Part shown: positions 59,437-64,000 of the stretch, piece after piece
Numbering within the stretch: position 1 is the stretch's first letter
How the letters are laid out: each line of letters begins with the position of its first letter
From: Heliorestis convoluta
GTDB taxonomy: Bacteria; Bacillota; Desulfitobacteriia; Heliobacteriales; Heliobacteriaceae
Assembly: GCF_009649955.1 (NCBI RefSeq)
Contig: NZ_CP045875.1
Span: forward strand, 496,001-560,000
Direction of reading: 5' to 3'
DNA length: 64,000 bases
The notes under the pieces: model-generated
Seen by the model: only the letters and a program-made list of their open reading frames with translations
What the model was told of the DNA's origin: nothing
The model's database searches: none
Translations under genes and position numbers: made by a program

Positions 59437-62418
59437 TTACTTCACCTTCCTTACGTCAACCAGAAAGGCTTTATATTCTGGAATCGTTGTATTGGCATCG
59501 CCGACGTGAGGCGAAAGCGTATTGGTAATATCGCCTTTGACCAATCCCTGGTAGCCGAAGCACCAAGCCAAGCCAATCTGTTCGATATCTTGACCGTTAA
59601 CATGCAAAGGTTGTATCCTTTCTGTCACCATCGCGGCTGCTTCGATTTTGCCACGGGCTGAAAGGACTTCGATTTTGTCACCGTTTTTGATGCCCCGTTT
59701 TTTGGCTAGAGATGGTGGGATCTCAGCAAAGAGGGCTGGCATCAATTCTGCCAACCAGGGCATATTGCGAGTGGTGGAGCCTGTATGCCAATGTTCGCAT
59801 ACACGCCAAGTAGAACATACGACGGGATATTGATCAGCGTCTCCTTTTTCATTGTGATCCCAGATCTTGATCACAGGGTTGTAAGAGACAGAGGATAGCA
59901 AATTGCTGACAGGGCTTTCATAAGGCTCGTAATGTTCGGGGAAAGGTCCTTCGTTCATGGCATTGACAGCAAACAATCTGCCGTGGCCTTCAGGCAGCAT
60001 AATAAAGGGGCTTTTACCGCCGGTTTCTTCTGGTGAACGAGTGGCAGGAAAATCAGGTACATCGTAGCCAACCCAACGTCCTTCTAGTGAATTCCACCAG
60101 ATGGTCTTTTTCTCTTCTGACCAAGCTTGTCCAGAAGGATCGCAGTTGGCGCGGTTATAAAGAATACGTCGGTTGGCTGGCCAAGCAAAGCCCCACTCTG
60201 GGTAGAAGCCAAGGCCAGAAGGATCGCTTTGTTCTCGTTTTTTCGAGTTGTTCTGGTCACCAGTATGATAGCCACTGTAAATCCAGTTACCGCAACTGGT
60301 GGTGCCATCCTCTTTTAGTTCACCAAATCCTTTTAACTGTGCACCGGTGCTTACTTCTTTGCCATTTATTTCTCTAGCGACTGCGTCAACAAAAGTGACT
60401 TGATCGGCACTGTCTCCGTAATTCCAGGTGAGATAGCGAAGGGGCTCGTCTTGGGCCTTAGGGCTTTCTTCATAATGCTCTTTGATCTTTCTAGCGAGCT
60501 GATCAAGAATCCAAGATTCTGGGCGGCTATCGCCTTTCGGTTGTACGGCCTGCCAACGGTATTGAATGACCCGTCCACTATGGGTAAGGGAACCTTCTTT
60601 TTCCATGAATGAAGCGGCTGGCAATAGAAAGACTTCCGTCTCAATGTCTTCAGAGCGAGCGCCCGGTCTTTTCCAGAAAGAGGAGGTTTCATTGTCGAAG
60701 AGATCGACTTGCACCAACCATTTGAGCTTCTCTAAAGCCTTACACTCCACAGAACTGTTCGGACCGGCCACAGCAGGGTTTTGTCCCCAGACGAAGAGGC
60801 CTTGCACGATGCCTTTGAGCATATCTTCAAAAATACCGATATGGGAGTGGTTATAGCCTTTTTGCTGCTTCGGCAAATAGTGGTAAGCAAAATCATTGCT
60901 TCGTTGCGCCTGTTCACCCCACCAAGCTTTCAGTAAGCTGGCCAAAAACTTCGGACGATTGGTCCAATAGCCATCAGAGGGTGTTGTAGCATTGTAAAGA
61001 GCCAAATCAGCATGATCTACATCGTTCGGAGCAGGGAGGTAGCCTGGTAAGAGGTGATAGAGGCAAGCCATATCGGTTGAACCTTGTACGTTGGAGTGGC
61101 CTCGTAAAGCATTGAGTCCACCGCCTGGACGGCCAATATTACCAAGTAAAAGCTGCAACATTGACATGCATCGGCAGTTTTGAGCGCCTACAGTATGTTG
61201 TGTTGAACCCATGGCATACAAGATGGTGCCTGTTTTACCAGGGTGAGCTGTCTCGGTAAAGAGTTCCGCCACCTGAAGAAACTTTTCTTTAGGCATGCCT
61301 GTAACAGAACTTACCGTATCAGCATCGTAGCGACTGTAATGTTTTTTCATCATTTGAAAGACGGAACGGGGATGTTGCAGCGTCATATCTCGTAGCGGTT
61401 GACCATCAGAACCACGTTGATAAGCCCATGAAGATTTGTCATAGCTTTTCTCCGCTTCGTCAAAACCTGAGAACAGGCCGTCCTCAAAATCGTAATCATC
61501 ATGAACGAGATAGGAAGCATTCGTATAGTGAAGTACATAGTCGTGATGGTAGCGACCCGTCTCAAAGATGTAGTGGAAAAAGCCACCAAAAAGTGCGATG
61601 TCGGTACCGCTGCGAAAAGGTGCGTAATAATCAGAACGAGCAGAAGTTCTCGTAAATCGTGGATCGAGGTGAATGATCTTGGCACCTCTTTTTTCACGAG
61701 CTTCCATCAGCCATTTGAAAGAAAGAGGATGGTTTTCTGCAGCGTTGCTGCCAATGATCAGGGCACAATCGGTATTTTTCAGATCGACCCAGGTGTTGGT
61801 CATGGCACCTCTTCCAAAGGTTGCAGCCAATCCAGCTACGGTAGAACTATGACAAAGTCGAGCCTGGTGTTCAATGTTAACGACACCTAAAGAACGCATC
61901 AATTTGGAAATCAGATAAAGGTCTTCATTATTCAACATCGATGAGCCCAGGCTCGCAATCGCTTCTGTTCGATTGACGATAACATTTTTACTATTTTTAT
62001 GTACCATCGAATCATCTCTGGTCGCTACGACTCTTTGGGCAATTTCCTCAAGGGCCCAGTCCCAAGACTTTTGTTCCCATTGTGTAGAGCCGGGGGCACG
62101 ATAGAGAACATGCGTTACTCGTTGATCATTTTTTGTCTTTTGAAAAGCAGCAGCTCCTTTGGAGCAATTGGTACCTCTATTAACAGGGTTGTCGGGATCT
62201 CCTTCTACGTTGATCAATTGGCCATCTTTCGTATGGCAAAGCAAACCGCAGCCGCAAGAGCAGAAACAGCATATAGAAGTGGTTTCTCTCGCTTCAGCGA
62301 TGCGCAATCGTGGCGTATTGGCTTCTAGGCTCTGAAGGGAAAAGCCTAGGTTTGACGCTACAAGTGCCGTTGTAGCACCAGAAATTTGTAAAAACTGTCG
62401 CCTGTTGATACTTTTCAA
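59437..62418 (-). CDS. fdnG: Formate dehydrogenase alpha subunit, Mo/W-bis-MGD, cysteine form
   Basis: Catalytic subunit of a respiratory formate dehydrogenase (993 residues). The N-terminus SINRRQFLQISG is a twin-arginine signal, so the mature enzyme faces outward. The [4Fe-4S] site is CCFCSCGCGLLC, and the active-site residue is Cys189 in HQARLCHSST, where E. coli FdnG has selenocysteine; no Sec insertion is needed. Start TTG 62418 with GAGGAGAG 6 nt upstream. It heads the fdnGHI operon. Upstream lie a terminator-like hairpin and two structured elements, which suggests attenuation. Mo versus W is not decidable. Confidence 0.95.
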   Translation of the reverse strand: MKSINRRQFLQISGATTALVASNLGFSLQSLEANTPRLRIAEARETTSICCFCSCGCGLLCHTKDGQLINVEGDPDNPVNRGTNCSKGAAAFQKTKNDQRVTHVLYRAPGSTQWEQKSWDWALEEIAQRVVATRDDSMVHKNSKNVIVNRTEAIASLGSSMLNNEDLYLISKLMRSLGVVNIEHQARLCHSSTVAGLAATFGRGAMTNTWVDLKNTDCALIIGSNAAENHPLSFKWLMEAREKRGAKIIHLDPRFTRTSARSDYYAPFRSGTDIALFGGFFHYIFETGRYHHDYVLHYTNASYLVHDDYDFEDGLFSGFDEAEKSYDKSSWAYQRGSDGQPLRDMTLQHPRSVFQMMKKHYSRYDADTVSSVTGMPKEKFLQVAELFTETAHPGKTGTILYAMGSTQHTVGAQNCRCMSMLQLLLGNIGRPGGGLNALRGHSNVQGSTDMACLYHLLPGYLPAPNDVDHADLALYNATTPSDGYWTNRPKFLASLLKAWWGEQAQRSNDFAYHYLPKQQKGYNHSHIGIFEDMLKGIVQGLFVWGQNPAVAGPNSSVECKALEKLKWLVQVDLFDNETSSFWKRPGARSEDIETEVFLLPAASFMEKEGSLTHSGRVIQYRWQAVQPKGDSRPESWILDQLARKIKEHYEESPKAQDEPLRYLTWNYGDSADQVTFVDAVAREINGKEVSTGAQLKGFGELKEDGTTSCGNWIYSGYHTGDQNNSKKREQSDPSGLGFYPEWGFAWPANRRILYNRANCDPSGQAWSEEKKTIWWNSLEGRWVGYDVPDFPATRSPEETGGKSPFIMLPEGHGRLFAVNAMNEGPFPEHYEPYESPVSNLLSSVSYNPVIKIWDHNEKGDADQYPVVCSTWRVCEHWHTGSTTRNMPWLAELMPALFAEIPPSLAKKRGIKNGDKIEVLSARGKIEAAAMVTERIQPLHVNGQDIEQIGLAWCFGYQGLVKGDITNTLSPHVGDANTTIPEYKAFLVDVRKVK

Positions 62419-62455
62419 TGCATACTCTCCTCTGTCGTCTTGTTGAGCCTAAATA

Positions 62456-62503
62456 ATTAAAAAAAGAAAGTCCCAATCAATTAAAAAATCAATGGGAGCT
62501 TTC
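62456..62503 (-). terminator. Terminator-like hairpin in the fdnG leader
   Basis: On the minus strand GAAAGCTCCCA and TGGGACTTTC pair with one bulge, followed by seven T residues, only ~40 bp before the fdnG start. It may be an attenuator or block read-through from upstream. Confidence 0.7.
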
Positions 62504-62577
62504 CTTCCAGCAGAAATGATGCAGTTGTCTTCATCAATGTTTCCTGATTACGTTGGGGTTACTTCTTGCAGGGGCCA

Positions 62578-62680
62578 GGGCATCACGCTTTCCTCCGCTC
62601 TGGACTGGTCCCACGCTGTTACCGCCAGCAAGCTGGCGACAGCTGAGGTCCCAAGTCCCGCTCCGGAAAGCGTGATGCCC
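62578..62680. repeat. Palindromic structured element A
   Basis: A 103-bp nested hairpin. Outer arms GGGCATCACGCTTTCC (62578-62593) and GGAAAGCGTGATGCCC (62665-62680) are perfect; inside come GGACT/AGTCC, GCTGT/ACAGC and CGCCAG-CAAG-CTGGCG. The same architecture with compensatory changes occurs in element B in opposite orientation. Together with B this fills the 62419-63005 gap, which has no gene. Confidence 0.85.
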
Positions 62681-62812
62681 AGTCCCAGAAGGTTTTTGCT
62701 GATTGTTACTTCCGTTGGAATAGCTTGGCGAAACTTTCTTCTATACGCAACTACCTATTGTATGTGCATCTGGAATAGGCTCAAACCCAGTCACAACCAG
62801 CAAGATGTATCT

Positions 62813-62927
62813 GGGTCAGGCGTTATGACTTCCTGGAGAGAGGACTTCAGACCTCAGCCATCGGCAGCTTGCTGCCGCTTATGGCGTGGGATGAGTCCGT
62901 TCGGAAGGAATTCATAACGCCTGACCC
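62813..62927. repeat. Palindromic structured element B, inverted relative to A
   Basis: A 115-bp nested hairpin. Outer arms GGGTCAGGCGTTATGA (62813-62828) and TCATAACGCCTGACCC (62912-62927) are perfect but differ in sequence from those of A; inside come GGACT/AGTCC, GCCAT/ATGGC and CGGCAG-CTTG-CTGCCG. Internal-loop bases are shared with A on the opposite strand. Confidence 0.85.
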
Positions 62928-63005
62928 CACCACAGAGTAGCTATTTTCGTATTAAGTAAGGATATATTACTTCCGGGTTGACCAACCCATTACATCATAG
63001 AAAAG

Positions 63006-63179
63006 TCAATACCCGATAGCCCCCTCTATAACTTGGCTTAGTCCAATGAGACCGAGCAACCATTTGGGCCAGGTCGCTGTAAAAGGGTAATATAGAGCCA
63101 GTAAAATGAAAAAAGTACCTGCGATTACACGGATAATGCGCTCAACAGTACCAACATTCTGACGAAATGAAAGATCCAT
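63006..63179 (-). CDS. DUF2892 family small membrane protein
   Basis: A 57-residue protein with two membrane helices and the N-terminal signature NVGTVERIIRVIAG seen in DUF2892 (the membrane part of YgaP-like proteins). Function is unknown. Start ATG 63179 with AAAGGAA upstream; a longer in-frame reading to 63242 lacks a site. It follows the secreted protein gene on the same strand. Confidence 0.82.
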   Translation of the reverse strand: MDLSFRQNVGTVERIIRVIAGTFFILLALYYPFTATWPKWLLGLIGLSQVIEGAIGY

Positions 63180-63252
63180 ACTCGACAAATTCCTTTCCCT
63201 AGACTCTTTTGAAGTAGTGTAAGTCTCAGGGAACAATCTCATACTGACGCTT

Positions 63253-63936
63253 TTACTTTAATTCTTCTTGCAACCCATAGTCCTCTAAAATAGAAAGAAC
63301 TCGATAGTCTCCAGAAAAGAACTCTCTCTTTACCATACCGATGTCAACGACGAAATACTCATAAATTTCTGAGTGCTCGTAGGTGGATTTAATGACGAGA
63401 GCATCTTCAAAAGTGCCAGCCGGTGTCACAACAGTCTCTCCAAGACTTATAATTTCTCGACTTTCTCCCGGATTGATCCACTTTGTTCCCACTTCAAGAG
63501 GCTCTTGCAAGATGATCCTATGCTCGCTTGGTGCCCGATTCAAAAGGTTGGGAATATCATAAGCTTCTCCTATAAAATGAATTCTAGTAAGAGCTTCTGG
63601 TGTAACTTCAAAAACAGAGACGCTAATCGCTCCACCATTGTCCTCTTCTATCTGTGCTCTATTTCCTTCTGTAAAAAGAACTTGCCGGATAAAGGAAGCA
63701 TATTCATTGCCTTCACCAGTGTAAGACCAGTAAAGGCCTTTCGTCACAGGGAAATAATCAGAAGGTGATGCTGGTATCGTTTCACGCAGGGTATCTCTAT
63801 CTAATGCGGACTCTTCTTCTTTTTGTGGGATCGGTGGAAGAAAAGCTGATTCCGGTGTTTTTGATAAAAAGTAATACCCATAAACAGCCGCAGAAAAGCC
63901 AAAAAAGATAGCAAGAAAGATTGTTATTTTTTTCAT
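63253..63936 (-). CDS. Secreted or membrane-anchored hypothetical protein
   Basis: A 227-residue protein with an N-terminal membrane helix (about 4-24), a short proline-rich linker and a beta-rich extracytoplasmic domain (SDYFPVTKGLYWSYTGEGNE, TWxN-type TKWINPGESREI, VTPAGTFEDALVIKSTY, YFVVDIGMVKREF). This layout occurs in many Firmicutes surface proteins of unknown function. No catalytic motif is seen. AGGAGGAG lies 7 nt before the ATG. The last 64 bp of the window upstream of it contain no feature. Confidence 0.78.
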   Translation of the reverse strand: MKKITIFLAIFFGFSAAVYGYYFLSKTPESAFLPPIPQKEEESALDRDTLRETIPASPSDYFPVTKGLYWSYTGEGNEYASFIRQVLFTEGNRAQIEEDNGGAISVSVFEVTPEALTRIHFIGEAYDIPNLLNRAPSEHRIILQEPLEVGTKWINPGESREIISLGETVVTPAGTFEDALVIKSTYEHSEIYEYFVVDIGMVKREFFSGDYRVLSILEDYGLQEELK

Positions 63937-64000
63937 TCAAATCTCCTCCTAAAGGTGTCCCGTCGAACAGAGCAATGGAACATGACTTCAGTGGTATAAT

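Noticed and set aside
62492-62917. 141-residue plus-strand open frame across elements A and B
   Set aside because: It is composed of the two palindromes; the conserved pairing, not codon pattern, explains the sequence, and no ribosome site precedes it.
62578-62927. Elements A and B as integron attC sites
   Set aside because: They are palindromic, but the conserved GTTRRRY/RYYYAAC ends and an integrase gene are not seen.

Overview
The window looks like a chromosomal core region of a spore-forming, anaerobic, low-to-mid GC Firmicute of the class Clostridia. The evidence is the bofC-ruvCAB-queA-tgt-yajC and alaS-ireB-ruvX-DUF1292-mltG-U32 gene orders, strong Shine-Dalgarno (SD) sequences, frequent TTG/GTG starts, sporulation-type genes (BofC-like, SpoIID, Spo0E-like, AbrB with a Spo0A box, SigI/RsgI), and anaerobic enzymes (oxygen-independent HemZ, ferredoxins, a membrane formate dehydrogenase). 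A heliobacterium/Peptococcaceae-like host would fit, but the sequence alone does not prove it.

Layout. 1-6.8 kb (minus strand): the start of dnaE, a subtilisin-like protease, an acyl-CoA ligase, and a metY-metX methionine operon behind a SAM-I riboswitch. 6.8-9.5 kb: a chemoreceptor, msrA and a small ferredoxin. 9.69-10.0 kb: an orphan 3' fragment of a 23S rRNA gene followed by two large hairpins. 10.2-12.9 kb: a 47-residue protein with a palindromic operator-like site, a structured leader/attenuator before nadE, yebC, and an Lrp-type regulator. 13.1-24.4 kb: bofC-like, ruvC, ruvA, ruvB, queH, DUF2905, sigI-rsgI, spoIID, queA, tgt, yajC, a Spo0E-like phosphatase and an HD protein. 24.5-36.6 kb: fused secDF, relA, dtd, a metallo-beta-lactamase-fold hydrolase, hemZ, hisS, aspS, tcdA, a CsoR-type repressor and trxA. 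36.8-47.3 kb: a 1228-residue hybrid sensor kinase, a radical-SAM DNA-repair-type protein, an Rrf2-iscS-iscU-mnmA sulfur block, a PRC-barrel protein, a zinc ribbon and a PerM-type permease. 47.4-55.5 kb: alaS, ireB, an aldo/keto reductase-ferredoxin fusion, ruvX, DUF1292, mltG, a U32 tRNA-hydroxylation protein and a small helical protein. 55.5-64 kb: an unlisted 46-residue tryptophan-rich membrane protein, abrB, a PAP2 phosphatase, lexA, the fdnGHI operon, a pair of covarying palindromic elements upstream of fdnG, and two small membrane or secreted proteins.

Functional links. IscS supplies sulfur to IscU and to MnmA for tRNA thiolation. QueH, QueA and Tgt are three steps of queuosine synthesis. 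RuvA, RuvB and RuvC process Holliday junctions. SigI/RsgI is a sigma/anti-sigma pair. FdnGHI is a Tat-exported formate dehydrogenase feeding electrons to the quinone pool.

Most unusual points: the truncated 23S gene; two inverted palindromic elements with compensatory base changes upstream of fdnG, plus a half copy near lexA/PAP2; a promoter-leader-terminator unit before nadE with mutually exclusive hairpins; three genes whose only well-placed start codon is CTG or ATT; and the 46-residue W/H-rich single-pass protein.
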